From Ferruginibacter sp. (GTDB taxonomy: Bacteria; Bacteroidota; Bacteroidia; Chitinophagales; Chitinophagaceae), in assembly GCA_014379905.1 (NCBI GenBank), contig JACMKX010000020.1, positions 111,090-175,089 of the forward strand: a stretch of DNA of 64,000 nucleotides, read 5' to 3'. A program made the translations under genes and the position numbers. This document shows, piece after piece, positions 1-8,075 of the stretch. Position 1 is the first letter of the stretch. Each line of letters begins with the position of its first letter. The notes under the pieces were generated by a model. That model saw only the letters and a list, made by a program, of their open reading frames with translations. It was not told where the DNA came from and ran no database searches.

Positions 1-1
1 C

Positions 2-313
2 GCTTTAGAAGTAATAGGGCTAAAAAGCATGGGCACCGGCGTGGCTTTTGAAATTCAATCACCTGAACTGATGAAGCTGCGTAAAACCCTGCAACAAAAA
101 TTCTCCCCCTATTTAATAACGCAGGACAGGCAAAAATTGTGGCCCCATATTACCATTCAAAATAAAGTAACCGCTTTTAAAGCTTCCCAGACACTGGCTT
201 CACTGCAAAAAACTTTTAAGCCTTTTACTGTTGCCGGTTTGGGAATAGAAAGCTGGTTGTATAAAGATGGACCCTGGGAGAAACTGGGAGAACATAGATT
301 TTTCAATCCTTAG
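2..313 (+). CDS. 2'-5' RNA ligase family (2H phosphoesterase) protein, C-terminal part
   Basis: The reading frame is open to the left edge, so the gene starts before the window; only about 104 codons are visible. A tryptophan-proline followed by HITI (HxTx signature, about residue 40 counted from the Met at position 29) is the second catalytic His-x-Thr of 2H phosphoesterases, which act on 2',3'-cyclic phosphates or 2'-5' bonds. The rest has the alternating strand pattern expected of the C-terminal lobe. The first HxTx motif would lie outside the window, so catalytic completeness cannot be judged. Family assignment comes from this motif and its context and is moderately sure; substrate is unknown. 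The next gene on this strand is separated by about 100 AT-rich bases. Confidence 0.6.
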   Translation, partial: ALEVIGLKSMGTGVAFEIQSPELMKLRKTLQQKFSPYLITQDRQKLWPHITIQNKVTAFKASQTLASLQKTFKPFTVAGLGIESWLYKDGPWEKLGEHRFFNP

Positions 314-420
314 GATATCAAAATTTACTATTTGCGGAAGGCAGTTACCTGTCATCTAATAAAATTTTTTAATATTATATTTATTTTTTGTAATATTATT
401 ATATACTAAAACCTTATAAC

Positions 421-618
421 ATGCTTAACAAACAAAAATTTCCGGCACTATTACTGGCAGCTTTTTTTACAATGGCATTGTTTAGCTGCAACGATGGTGA
501 AAAAACAACGAACACTTATAAAAAAACAGCGGCCGATTCGGCGGCAGTTTCTCCTATGCGTGATACCAGCAAAATTGACACTACGGCTGACCCCAGGCCA
601 TTAAGACCGGGCAATTGA
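421..618 (+). CDS. small lipoprotein of unknown function
   Basis: This 65-residue product starts with Lys-rich residues, a hydrophobic stretch of about 15 residues and a lipobox-like LFSC, so Cys at about residue 23 should be lipidated and the protein anchored in the envelope. The mature part is short, polar and rich in Thr, Asp and Lys, with no recognisable domain. It is preceded by very AT-rich DNA with the T-rich run expected of a promoter and is followed within 30 bases by a strong rho-independent terminator, which supports it being a real monocistronic gene. Small lipoproteins of this kind are common in Bacteroidota; I do not recognise a family. Confidence 0.6.
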   Translation: MLNKQKFPALLLAAFFTMALFSCNDGEKTTNTYKKTAADSAAVSPMRDTSKIDTTADPRPLRPGN

Positions 619-645
619 TCTACCTTAAACGAATTATAATTTTGT

Positions 646-678
646 AACTCCCTGCTTAATCATCAGGGAGTTTTTTTT
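646..678 (+). terminator. rho-independent terminator after the small lipoprotein gene
   Basis: A perfect 9-bp stem (aactccctg / cagggagtt) with a 9-base loop is followed by a run of eight T. The right arm overlaps the last codons of the convergent TPR gene. Confidence 0.85.
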
Positions 679-2051
679 ATCTGCATTCTTTGCTTTTTTA
701 TAATGAATTTGCCGTTGCCATTTTTGTGTGTTAGTTTTTTTATTAACCAATGTTCTATGCGGTGATGCGCAGGGATAAGCAATGCAGCAATACCTACAAA
801 AATCAACAATTCATAAAAGGGTGTGTGATGTGTAAACTCCACCACCCTCGGATGCAATAAGAGGGTGAGGTATTCAAATAAGATAAGTAAAGATATAACG
901 CCAAGAAAACGAATGATCCTGGCATGCACTTTTATCCTGCTCATTAGCAAAGTAAATAAAAACAGGATGGGGATGCAAAGGCCTATGAGCAATAGTTGCA
1001 GTTGCTGGCGGCGCTCTTCCTGGTGACGCCTCTGGTCTTCTGCCATTTCTTCCTGGCGTATTTGTTCATTGATGGAAAGCGTTTCTGATGCCCGGATCTT
1101 TTCTTTACTGTTAATGGAATCGCTTAATATTTTTTCTTTCGCCAAATAAAAAAAAGCGCTGTCTTTTTTATTTTCCTCCTGGTAAAGCTGACTTAAAAAT
1201 GTGGCCGCCTCCAGTTGTCTTGATTGAAATCCATCCTGCTTAGCCAGCAGAAAAGAATAACGGGCAAAATATAAAGATGAGTCTACAGAGTTATTGGTTC
1301 TGTATAATTTCGCCAGGCCCAGCGTTGCCTCACAAATACAATCTTCATTGTTTACGGCTTCCAGGTAAACCAATGCCTGCTTATAAGATTCCAATGCAGG
1401 TTCAAACAACTCCTTTTTTGCATATACGTGTCCGAGGCCTGTCATGGCCGTGCCGATAAAATCACCATCGTTCATTTGTTTGGCAAAATGCAGTGATCTG
1501 CTAAAATAATAAAAAGCAGAGTCCTTATTATTTTGCCTGTTAAATACATCCCCTATATTAAGATTGATATTAAACTGCAGGTCTGAAAAATTGTTGGCAG
1601 TAATAATCGAATCAGAGTGGTGGAGGTAAGACAAAGCCTTATTGTATTCTTCGCGGTATACATATACAATACCGATATTCATAGTTACACTCGCCAGGTT
1701 ATAGGGGTTGCTGCCGGCTTCTTCTATTTGTAATTTTTTTAAATAATATTCCAGTGCCTGCGGGTAATTGCCCAGGCTCAAAAATCCGTTGGCCATCTGG
1801 CCCAGTGCCCTTGATTCGCCTTCCCTGTATTTAATTCGTTCTGCCAAAAAAAAGGCCTGCTGAGCAATTCGAATAGACGAATCCGGCGCATAACTATACA
1901 GGTAACTCGCAGTCTTCCACATGTTGATCACTTTGCCCGTATCCGTTTTTTCAAAAGCCAGCCGGGCGGCCAGGCTGTCTGCCCTTTGCTTTTGCCCCAT
2001 TGCTGTAAAAAAAACAAAAAGAAAAAATGGTAAAAGAAAATATCTTATCAT
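663..2051 (-). CDS. membrane-anchored TPR protein
   Basis: The 462-residue product has an N-terminal signal peptide (about residues 1-19, ending in a Gly-Gln-Lys junction). About seven tetratricopeptide-like repeats follow (roughly residues 30-310), seen as repeated A/L-x-x-Y and N-x-G-x-x-Y patterns. A short charged coiled-coil rich in Glu, Gln and Arg spans about 315-345, and three hydrophobic segments lie between about 350 and 435. The tail is short and basic. In Bacteroidota this layout usually precedes a kinase, LytTR or LuxR output domain, but here the protein stops after the membrane part, so no output domain is visible. It is divergent from the exported caspase-like gene, with about 150 bases between them, so the two could share a regulatory region. 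The function is probably protein-protein interaction at the membrane; the partner is unknown. Confidence 0.7.
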   Translation of the reverse strand: MIRYFLLPFFLFVFFTAMGQKQRADSLAARLAFEKTDTGKVINMWKTASYLYSYAPDSSIRIAQQAFFLAERIKYREGESRALGQMANGFLSLGNYPQALEYYLKKLQIEEAGSNPYNLASVTMNIGIVYVYREEYNKALSYLHHSDSIITANNFSDLQFNINLNIGDVFNRQNNKDSAFYYFSRSLHFAKQMNDGDFIGTAMTGLGHVYAKKELFEPALESYKQALVYLEAVNNEDCICEATLGLAKLYRTNNSVDSSLYFARYSFLLAKQDGFQSRQLEAATFLSQLYQEENKKDSAFFYLAKEKILSDSINSKEKIRASETLSINEQIRQEEMAEDQRRHQEERRQQLQLLLIGLCIPILFLFTLLMSRIKVHARIIRFLGVISLLILFEYLTLLLHPRVVEFTHHTPFYELLIFVGIAALLIPAHHRIEHWLIKKLTHKNGNGKFIIKKQRMQIKKTP

Positions 2052-2200
2052 GGTGCCGTTGGTTAAAAAACCTGGTTTTTACCGGATAAAGTAAAGCGTA
2101 AATATTTATATTAAAAAAAGATATAAAATTTTAATGATAACACTGTGAATTTAACGATATAAGAATTAAATTTAAGATCAACTCCTAATATTAACTCAGC

Positions 2201-3526
2201 ATGAAAACAAAGCTGTTGATCATTTTTACTGCGTTGCTGTTGTATGGCATTGCGGTAAAAGCACAATCTATCTTCTCCATCAAATATCGTTTTACAAACA
2301 TCCAGGACACCTCTCTTTACAATGTTTTTTTGGTACGTTTTGATGACGGCACCGGGTTTTACCGGGTAAGCTTTTTTGATCCTGAATCCAATGACTATAT
2401 GATTGTTGAGCTGGAAATGGAAGAAACGGTTTTTAAAGATAAGAACGGCCACTACGACGAGACAAAAATATATTTTAAAGGTTCAGATCCACACATCATT
2501 TACGGTGATAAGAATTATCATTATTATCCCGAGCGTTTCTGGTTTCGGCTGGATCAAAAAACTGGTTGGTATGAACCCTGGGCCGTAACCTCACCCGATG
2601 AAAAAGGTACTGCCCAGGGACGTTTTGTAAGCGCTCCTGAATTGATAGAACAGGCCGACCTTACTGAACAATATGTAGCAGACTTTTTTTTAGAGGACGA
2701 AGAATTTTATCAAAGCCTTTTTAAAGTAACACAACGCAGTCTTACGCCTGCCCAAAAACAGGCAAGGTTACATTTAATTCTCGTGGCCAATACAGAAGAT
2801 GAGACCATAGGTGCCACCTGCCAGCTGGATCGTGCCCGCACCATGAAAATCTACAAAGACCTGTCGGAATTTATGGGTATCGGTTTTAATGCCAAAGAAA
2901 TTTATGGAAGCGGTTATAATAAGCAGGCTGTACAGTATGCCGTGCAAACCTTACAACCCGGTGCCGATGATATTGTAGTCTTTTATTACAGCGGTCATGG
3001 ATTCAGTAATCCCAACCCTGCCAAAGAATTCCCTGATATGGCCTTAAGCAATAAAGGATATGAAGACGCACGTGCCAACTCCTGGAATATGGAAGACGTG
3101 TATAATATTATTAAGCAAAAGGGTGCCCGGTTTAACCTGGTGTACAGCGATTGCTGTAATAACAGCCCGGGCGACAATCCAACGCTTACCTGTGATGCGC
3201 CCAAAATGCGCAACTCCGGCCTTGGTTGGAGCCTTGAAAACTGTAAATCTTTATTTTTGAACAAGGAAAGAAAATCTGTATTAATGACGGCCGCGCAAAG
3301 AGGGCAAATGAGCGCAGGCAATGGTGCTTCGGGCGGATTTTTCACTTATAATTTCCGCAGCAGCTTACTGAACTTCTTTGGCCCGCTGCATTTATATCCT
3401 ACCTGGAAAACTGTTTTTGAAACAACCCGAAAAAACACCACTGAACAATCGGAAAACAGCCGCTGCAGTGAAAGAGGAGAGGCATTGAAAACATATAAAC
3501 AACAACCCGTAGGGAGGATAGAGTGA
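2201..3526 (+). CDS. exported caspase-family (peptidase C14) protein
   Basis: The 441-residue product has a clear signal peptide (residues 1-21, ending in KAQS). Residues 22 to about 180 form a unique domain with many aromatic residues that I do not recognise. Residues about 190-400 are a caspase-like fold: a hydrophobic strand with the sequence LHLILVAN, a helix, the catalytic His in YYSGHG (about His266), and the catalytic Cys in SDCCNN (about Cys319, the second Cys by analogy with DCCHSG-type metacaspases). Both catalytic residues are present, so activity is plausible. Metacaspase-like enzymes usually cleave after Arg or Lys, but specificity cannot be read here. Export points to the periplasm or outside, unlike cytoplasmic defence caspases. 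There is no pro-death partner next to it; the nearest gene is the divergent TPR membrane protein. Confidence 0.8.
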   Translation: MKTKLLIIFTALLLYGIAVKAQSIFSIKYRFTNIQDTSLYNVFLVRFDDGTGFYRVSFFDPESNDYMIVELEMEETVFKDKNGHYDETKIYFKGSDPHIIYGDKNYHYYPERFWFRLDQKTGWYEPWAVTSPDEKGTAQGRFVSAPELIEQADLTEQYVADFFLEDEEFYQSLFKVTQRSLTPAQKQARLHLILVANTEDETIGATCQLDRARTMKIYKDLSEFMGIGFNAKEIYGSGYNKQAVQYAVQTLQPGADDIVVFYYSGHGFSNPNPAKEFPDMALSNKGYEDARANSWNMEDVYNIIKQKGARFNLVYSDCCNNSPGDNPTLTCDAPKMRNSGLGWSLENCKSLFLNKERKSVLMTAAQRGQMSAGNGASGGFFTYNFRSSLLNFFGPLHLYPTWKTVFETTRKNTTEQSENSRCSERGEALKTYKQQPVGRIE

Positions 3527-3639
3527 CCATAACATCTCCAAGCCTTCGCCATTTTAATGAATGATCCATTCAATATAATTGTCAGCGCCGGGCATATCCA
3601 ACAGGCAACAAATAATCTTTTACCTCTTCAAATTTTCGC

Positions 3640-4092
3640 ATGACAGAAATTAACATCTATAAAGCGCCCTACGCTATCTCCACCGATAAAACAAAACTTA
3701 AGATTAATGACCTCCACCAATTTTTATCTACCAAAGCGTACTGGTGTTTGAATATCCCCAAAACCACCCTGCAAAATGCCATTGACCATTCTCTTTGTTT
3801 TGGTGTGTACGATGGAGAGGAGCAAATTGGTTTTGCCAGGGTGATCAGCGATTTTTCAACCATTGCCTATTTGGGCGACGTATATGTTTTAGAGCATTAC
3901 AGGGGCAGGGGAATTTCAAAATGGCTGATGGAAACCATCATGAGCCATCCTGACCTGCAGGGGTTAAGACGATGGATATTGCTGACAGGTGATGCGCATG
4001 AATTGTATCGTAAATTTGGCTGGACGGATATTGCTGACCCGGCAAAATGGATGGAACTTCATGATAAAAATGTTTATTCAACGCAACGATAA
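3640..4092 (+). CDS. GNAT family N-acetyltransferase
   Basis: The 150-residue product is the usual size of a single GNAT domain. The acetyl-CoA binding motif A is visible as a strand with LGDVYV followed by HYRGRGIS (about residues 88-101, the Q/RxxGxG/A type). The C-terminal part has the LYRKFGW pattern typical of the last strand-helix of this fold. GNAT enzymes transfer an acetyl group from acetyl-CoA to an amine of a small molecule or protein; the substrate is not indicated by sequence. It follows the caspase gene by about 110 bases on the same strand and precedes a DinB-type gene by 28 bases, so those two may be cotranscribed. Confidence 0.85.
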   Translation: MTEINIYKAPYAISTDKTKLKINDLHQFLSTKAYWCLNIPKTTLQNAIDHSLCFGVYDGEEQIGFARVISDFSTIAYLGDVYVLEHYRGRGISKWLMETIMSHPDLQGLRRWILLTGDAHELYRKFGWTDIADPAKWMELHDKNVYSTQR

Positions 4093-4120
4093 CCGGCATC
4101 TAAACAGTTAAATCATTTAT

Positions 4121-4570
4121 ATGCTAACAGCAGTTTTAATTTCAATTTTTAAAAGAGACCTGGAGAAATTAAAAAAGGAGATCGGCCTTTACAAAAAAGA
4201 AAGTACTATCTGGCTGACAGGTAAAGAGGTGCCTAATTCAGCCGGCAATTTATGCCTGCATCTTATCGGAAATTTAAACACTTATATAGGTAAGGAGTTA
4301 GGCGGAACAAATTATGTAAGGAACCGCGACCTGGAATTTTCTCAAAAAGATATTGTCAGTGGTGAGTTAATCGAAAAAGTAGAAGCAACAGCAAACACCG
4401 TTGCCAATGCGCTGTACAAATTAAAGCAAGAGGACCTGGAAAAAGATTACCCCGTGATGGTATTCGAAAACAATATGAGCACAGAATATTTTTTGGTACA
4501 CCTTACTGCACACCTGGCCTATCACCTGGGGCAAATAAATTACCACAGGCGATTTTTTGATACAGATTAA
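4121..4570 (+). CDS. DinB superfamily protein (DUF1572 type)
   Basis: This 149-residue protein is a single four-helix DinB-like domain. The metal-ligand pattern expected of the family is present: a His in the segment NLCLHLIGNLNTYIG (about residue 48), then HLTAHLAYHLGQINYHRR near the C terminus with two or three His on one helix face. DinB proteins bind a divalent metal and many are thiol transferases, but the DUF1572 branch has no assigned reaction. It lies 28 bases downstream of the GNAT gene. A second, exported DinB-type protein lies about 750 bases downstream. The family call is confident, the function open. Confidence 0.8.
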   Translation: MLTAVLISIFKRDLEKLKKEIGLYKKESTIWLTGKEVPNSAGNLCLHLIGNLNTYIGKELGGTNYVRNRDLEFSQKDIVSGELIEKVEATANTVANALYKLKQEDLEKDYPVMVFENNMSTEYFLVHLTAHLAYHLGQINYHRRFFDTD

Positions 4571-4619
4571 AATTGTTCCGGGCTAAAATTAATTTCGGAT
4601 TACTTTTAACAATACTCAA

Positions 4620-4892
4620 ATGAAACTTGAATATATCAACGAAGGCCGGGGCGGTTATGTTGTATACAAAGATGACAAAGCCGATTTAAAATGCTCATTT
4701 GAATTTGGGGGCGGCAATTGTGTGGCGATCATTTTTGTGCCAAAGGCTGCGCATTGGTTATCGCAAACAAAAAGAGAATTGTTGGAACGGGAAGCCGTTT
4801 TAAATTTTGTTGGCCAACAGGCGGTGAAAGACCAGGCAGCCGGGGGACATTTTGTAGTTTCGGATAATTACATCGAAATATTTTCGAGGTGA
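4620..4892 (+). CDS. hypothetical protein, 90 residues
   Basis: I do not recognise this protein. It is soluble, without a signal peptide or membrane segment. A beta-rich N-terminal half with repeated Gly and Tyr (EYINEGRGGYVVYKD) is followed by a short amphipathic helix (about residues 45-70) and a final strand. Codon use matches its neighbours, the start is an ATG, and a TAATTTCG sequence resembling the TAnnTTTG -7 element lies about 30 bases upstream, all of which support a real small gene. Confidence 0.5.
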   Translation: MKLEYINEGRGGYVVYKDDKADLKCSFEFGGGNCVAIIFVPKAAHWLSQTKRELLEREAVLNFVGQQAVKDQAAGGHFVVSDNYIEIFSR

Positions 4893-4949
4893 GTACCGTC
4901 GTTTCCCTGCACAATTTCTCTCCCAAATGCACTTAGTTTCCTTTATCGT

Positions 4950-5238
4950 ATGAGTGGTGTTTGGTTATTCAGGGTATTTTTAATGGTATGGCTGGCTATA
5001 TTTAAAGCTCCCGTTGGTTTTGACCCGGAAACTTTTACCGGGCCTTTTTTTGAATGCTTTGGGAGTATTTGTATACGTGTTCCCCCGGGTAATTGTAGCC
5101 TGGTATTTCTATGCCAAAAGATCTCTGTCGTTAAGGGTAAAATGGTGGTTTACTATCCTTCTTTTTATTATAACCATCTGTATTGGGATTGGCAACATAG
5201 CAGCTACTATAGGTTTGTGGATTCCAAGAATACATTAA
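4950..5238 (+). pseudogene. small three-helix membrane protein split by a frameshift in a T run
   Basis: Two overlapping frames each look protein-like over only part of their length. From the ATG at 4950 the product is a hydrophobic segment (about residues 5-20) followed by DPETFTGPFF. After the run of seven T at 5045-5051 that frame loses protein character, while the other frame continues with LNALGVFVYVFP, a second membrane helix, and a third helix ending in IGLWIPRIH at 5238. Removing one T from the run joins them into a protein of about 97 residues with three membrane segments. This is either a real frameshift or an assembly error. Alternatively the downstream frame starts at the TTG at 5014 and is a separate small membrane protein. 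The family is not recognised. Confidence 0.4.
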
Positions 5239-5314
5239 TGCATTTTTTTTTGTCACGATGAAATAAAGTAGCTTAGCCCCTGTTGCTATAAGTTTCTGCG
5301 ATAAAATAATTATC

Positions 5315-5860
5315 ATGACAAAAAAGATCATTGCATTTGCACTCCTTAGTTTTATTGCCGGCTGTGCGAATGCACAGTTTGCCGACTCTATAAAAATGCA
5401 GTTATTAAAAGACTGGAATCGCTCAAAAGAATATACCCTCTCCTATTTAAATACCATGCCGGCAAACGCATATTCTTTTAAACCGCAGGATAGTGTAAGA
5501 ACTTTTGCGCAGCAAATGATACATATGGCACAAGGAACGGTAAGTTTAATGGCAGCAGGTACTGACGTAAAAATTCCTGGTATTATTAACAGGCAGAATT
5601 TAGAAAACATTCCTTCCGCATTAAATGCTGATTCTGTAAAATATTTTATAACGTTGAGCTATGATTATGCTATATCTTCTTTAACTACTTTTAATATGGC
5701 CAATAGTTTTGAATATGTACGCCGGGGAAATTTTAATGAGAGCCGCCTCGCATGGATGCTGAAAGGGTATGAGCACCAGGCGCATCACCGTGGCCAGACA
5801 ACCATTTATCTTCGCACTGCAGGGCTGATACCCCCCAATGAAAAATTATTTGACAACTAA
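5315..5860 (+). CDS. exported DinB family protein
   Basis: The 181-residue product begins with a signal peptide (residues 1 to about 20, with IAGCANAQ giving either a lipobox-like AGC or a signal-peptidase site at ANA-Q). The rest is a DinB-type four-helix domain: an aromatic helix with NTMPANAYSFKP, a helix with MIHMAQG (first ligand His), and a C-terminal GYEHQAHHRGQTTIY segment whose His residues would complete the metal site. Most DinB proteins are cytoplasmic, so export is a distinguishing feature. The reaction is unknown. It is separated from upstream genes by an intergenic stretch and stands about 20 bases before a small possible leader ORF. Confidence 0.8.
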   Translation: MTKKIIAFALLSFIAGCANAQFADSIKMQLLKDWNRSKEYTLSYLNTMPANAYSFKPQDSVRTFAQQMIHMAQGTVSLMAAGTDVKIPGIINRQNLENIPSALNADSVKYFITLSYDYAISSLTTFNMANSFEYVRRGNFNESRLAWMLKGYEHQAHHRGQTTIYLRTAGLIPPNEKLFDN

Positions 5861-5882
5861 TTATAATCCACAGTGATTATTT

Positions 5883-5954
5883 ATGAGAAAATATGTCGTA
5901 GTTTTTATTTTAACGGTAGTTATTAATGGCTTTTATTGTAGGGCTTGTAATTAA
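5883..5954 (+). CDS. possible 23-residue hydrophobic microprotein coupled to the next gene
   Basis: An ATG at 5883 opens a 23-codon frame. Its product is a charged N terminus (MRKY), a hydrophobic core (VVVFILTVVI) and a Cys-containing tail. Its TAA stop overlaps the ATG of the following gene as TAATG, a classic arrangement for translational coupling. It could be a leader peptide, or the remnant signal sequence of a lost lipoprotein. Evidence is positional only. Confidence 0.3.
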   Translation: MRKYVVVFILTVVINGFYCRACN

Positions 5955-6505
5955 TGCAGCTTATAAAAAATAAAACCTTCATTCATAGAACAGATATGAA
6001 GCCTGTTTATAAAGCATCCTCCGATTTCCGTTTTTTTCTATCTGTTGTACTCAGGTTTACATGCCTGGTTGGCCTTGTTTACCTGTACTATATTTTTGAC
6101 GATAACCAAAGGCTGGAAACAGTTGCAACAATTTCGTTAGCGCTCGTGTTTTTTATTTCGGGTAATACTGAAATTATTATTTACCCGGGTAAAGTGGTTG
6201 AAAAAACCAACTCATTTGCTTCCATGATTTTACCCGGAAAAGAAAAACAGTTTGAAATAAGTGAAATAAAAAAAGCGTATTTGCCCGAAGATATAAATCC
6301 AGGAGTAGATGAACTTACTGCTGTTGCTGTACTTGCAGCCCTTTTACCGGGAAAACATACAAATTACGGTGAAAGGTGGAATGTTATATTGCTGGAAATG
6401 AATGACGGAAAAACAGTCCGGCTTTTTGCAGAACTTTCAAAAAGAAAAAGGGAAAAAGCTGTAGCTGTAATTAATTCACTCTTGCCGGCAAACGATAGCA
6501 AATAA
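5954..6505 (+). CDS. small membrane protein with a probable PH-like soluble domain
   Basis: The 183-residue product has a short polar N terminus, two hydrophobic segments (about residues 25-48 and 58-70), and then a soluble part with alternating strands (EIIIYPGKVVEK, ISEIKKAYL, RWNVILLEMNDG, TVRLFAELSKRKREKAV). This resembles bacterial PH-like membrane proteins, in which a two-helix hairpin precedes a beta-barrel domain. The assignment is by pattern only. The ATG at 5954 overlaps the stop of a 23-codon frame; an alternative ATG lies at 5996 (MKPVYK), which would remove 14 polar residues without affecting the helices. Function unknown. Confidence 0.55.
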   Translation: MQLIKNKTFIHRTDMKPVYKASSDFRFFLSVVLRFTCLVGLVYLYYIFDDNQRLETVATISLALVFFISGNTEIIIYPGKVVEKTNSFASMILPGKEKQFEISEIKKAYLPEDINPGVDELTAVAVLAALLPGKHTNYGERWNVILLEMNDGKTVRLFAELSKRKREKAVAVINSLLPANDSK

Positions 6506-6617
6506 CGTCTTCTGAATAGAATTTCCTTGTACCCCATAAATATGTGATTTGCCTATCACTATTAATTTTAGCTACTACATTTATTGCGGATTATTTAATA
6601 ACTGCAATTTATAGCTC

Positions 6618-7298
6618 ATGAAAAAAATCGGGTTGGTGGGTGGTATCAGCTGGGTATCCACTATGGATTATTACAAATTTATCAATGAAGGAATAAATTC
6701 AAGGTTGGGGGGATTGAATTTTGCTGAATGCGTTATATACTCCCTCAACTTTGGTGATGTGCAGGCAAAAAGCTGGGAAAATGCTTACGAACTATTATTG
6801 AATGCCTGTAAAAGTTTACAACGCAGCGGCGTTGATGCTATTGTTTTATGTGCAAATACAGCACACCTTTTTGCTGATGAACTACAGCAGGAATTACAAC
6901 TGCCTTTTATAAATATAATTTCAGAAACCGGAAAAGTTGTTAAGCAGGAAGGATTTAAAAAAGCAGGATTGCTGGGCACTCAATTTACCATGGAGATGGA
7001 TTTTTACAAAAAAAAACTGGAGGCATATGGAATAGAAGTATTGATCCCTTTAGAACCAGCAACCAGGAATTATATTCAACATACTGTAAAAGAAGAATTG
7101 GGTATTGGATTCATCAGCCCTCAAACCAGAGCAAATTATGTAAGTATTGTAAATGAATTGGCTGCACGAGGTGCAGAGTGCATCATATTGGGCTGCACAG
7201 AAATTCCCCTGCTGATCAGCCAGGCTGATGTTGTCATTCCTGTGTTTAATACAACCAGCATCCATTCGCAGGCAATTGTTAATTATGTAATTTCATGA
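6618..7298 (+). CDS. aspartate/glutamate racemase family protein
   Basis: This 226-residue protein matches the YgeA-like racemase family in length and motifs. It starts MKKIGLVGGISWVST (the conserved start of the family). The first catalytic Cys is in ALVLCANTAH-type context (VLCANTAHLFADEL, about residue 79), and the second is in IILGCTEIPLL (about residue 190). Two Cys residues deprotonate and reprotonate the alpha carbon of the amino acid, giving D-amino acids without a cofactor; Asp or Glu is the usual substrate but YgeA-type enzymes can be broader. Both Cys residues are present. It stands alone, with a decayed gene immediately downstream. Confidence 0.85.
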   Translation: MKKIGLVGGISWVSTMDYYKFINEGINSRLGGLNFAECVIYSLNFGDVQAKSWENAYELLLNACKSLQRSGVDAIVLCANTAHLFADELQQELQLPFINIISETGKVVKQEGFKKAGLLGTQFTMEMDFYKKKLEAYGIEVLIPLEPATRNYIQHTVKEELGIGFISPQTRANYVSIVNELAARGAECIILGCTEIPLLISQADVVIPVFNTTSIHSQAIVNYVIS

Positions 7299-7302
7299 TA
7301 AC

Positions 7303-7835
7303 TTATGTTTATCATTACCGGAATATTTAAAGCCAGCATCAAAGAATTTTAAAAAAATTCTACCGTTCGAAAAATACACACTAACAACCCAATTAACCCA
7401 TGATGAAGTGTACAAAAGATTGTCGGAAAAAAAGTCCCTAAATGAATATCTGGAATTACAGGATCGCATAATTCTGCAACCTGGGAATACGAAGGTCATG
7501 TAACAAAGACGAATTTCGAGATTTCGAGAATCATTGATTACCACAATTCTTTTTTACCGCTAATTAAAGGAGAATTTTCTACTTTTTTAAGAGAGACACA
7601 AATAAAAATTAAAATGAAGCCCAACACATTTGTAATCGTATTTATGATTATCTGGATGAGGGTTATTGGTCTGGGCTGCCTGGGCATCATTTTAGCCGGG
7701 ATCATTCGATTTAAAGCGTTTTCCCAAACAGGTTTTTCGCCCATATTACTAGTGCCATTTGGTATGTTTATTTTCGGTTGCTCCTATTTACATTACCTTT
7801 TAAAATGGAAAGTAAAAAATCAAAAGTATTTTTAG
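7303..7835 (+). pseudogene. decayed gene for a small membrane protein, frameshifted
   Basis: One frame reads LKPASKNFKKILPFEKYT...SLNEYLELQD from about 7321 to 7470 and then stops. A different frame reads ATWEYEGHV, FEISRIIDYHNSFLPLIKG, then IKIKMKPNTFVIVFM and two membrane segments to the stop at 7835. Together they give a protein of about 170 residues: a strand-rich N-terminal part with an ISRIIxYHNSFLPxIKG signature and a C-terminal helix pair. I recall similar Bacteroidota hypothetical proteins with this layout, but could not check. No start codon is available for the first frame, and the shift between about 7446 and 7480 does not lie in a homopolymer. Loss of start plus a frameshift argues for real decay. 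Confidence 0.5.
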
Positions 7836-8039
7836 CAACACTGTTGAACGCAACAGCAACCAGTGAGAAAATTGCATAACCGAATCAAAATTTCAACAAG
7901 CAATGTAAAAGACAAAGAATACTCAAAGCGATAGGCTACGGGCTTTTATAAGAATCCTATTCAATTGGGTTGTTACAGGCAAAAATTGATCATTCAACTT
8001 AATAAAAAACGGCAACACTACTGGGGGTGGTGTTTACCA

Positions 8040-8072
8040 TTGCATTCGCCAACGCAAAAGGGATTAACTTTG
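8040..8072 (+). promoter_or_regulatory. candidate Bacteroidota promoter for the P450 gene
   Basis: TTG at 8040-8042 and TAACTTTG (TAnnTTTG) at 8065-8072 are separated by 22 bases. The predicted transcription start would fall at or just after the ATG at 8076, which would make the message leaderless. Confidence 0.3.
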
Positions 8073-8075
8073 TGT

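Noticed and set aside
2201..3526. Caspase-based abortive-infection system
   Set aside because: The protein has a signal peptide and no sensor, nucleotide cyclase or pore gene next to it.
7293..7744. Minus-strand frames over the decayed gene
   Set aside because: The + strand frames have protein-like strand and helix patterns; the minus ones do not.
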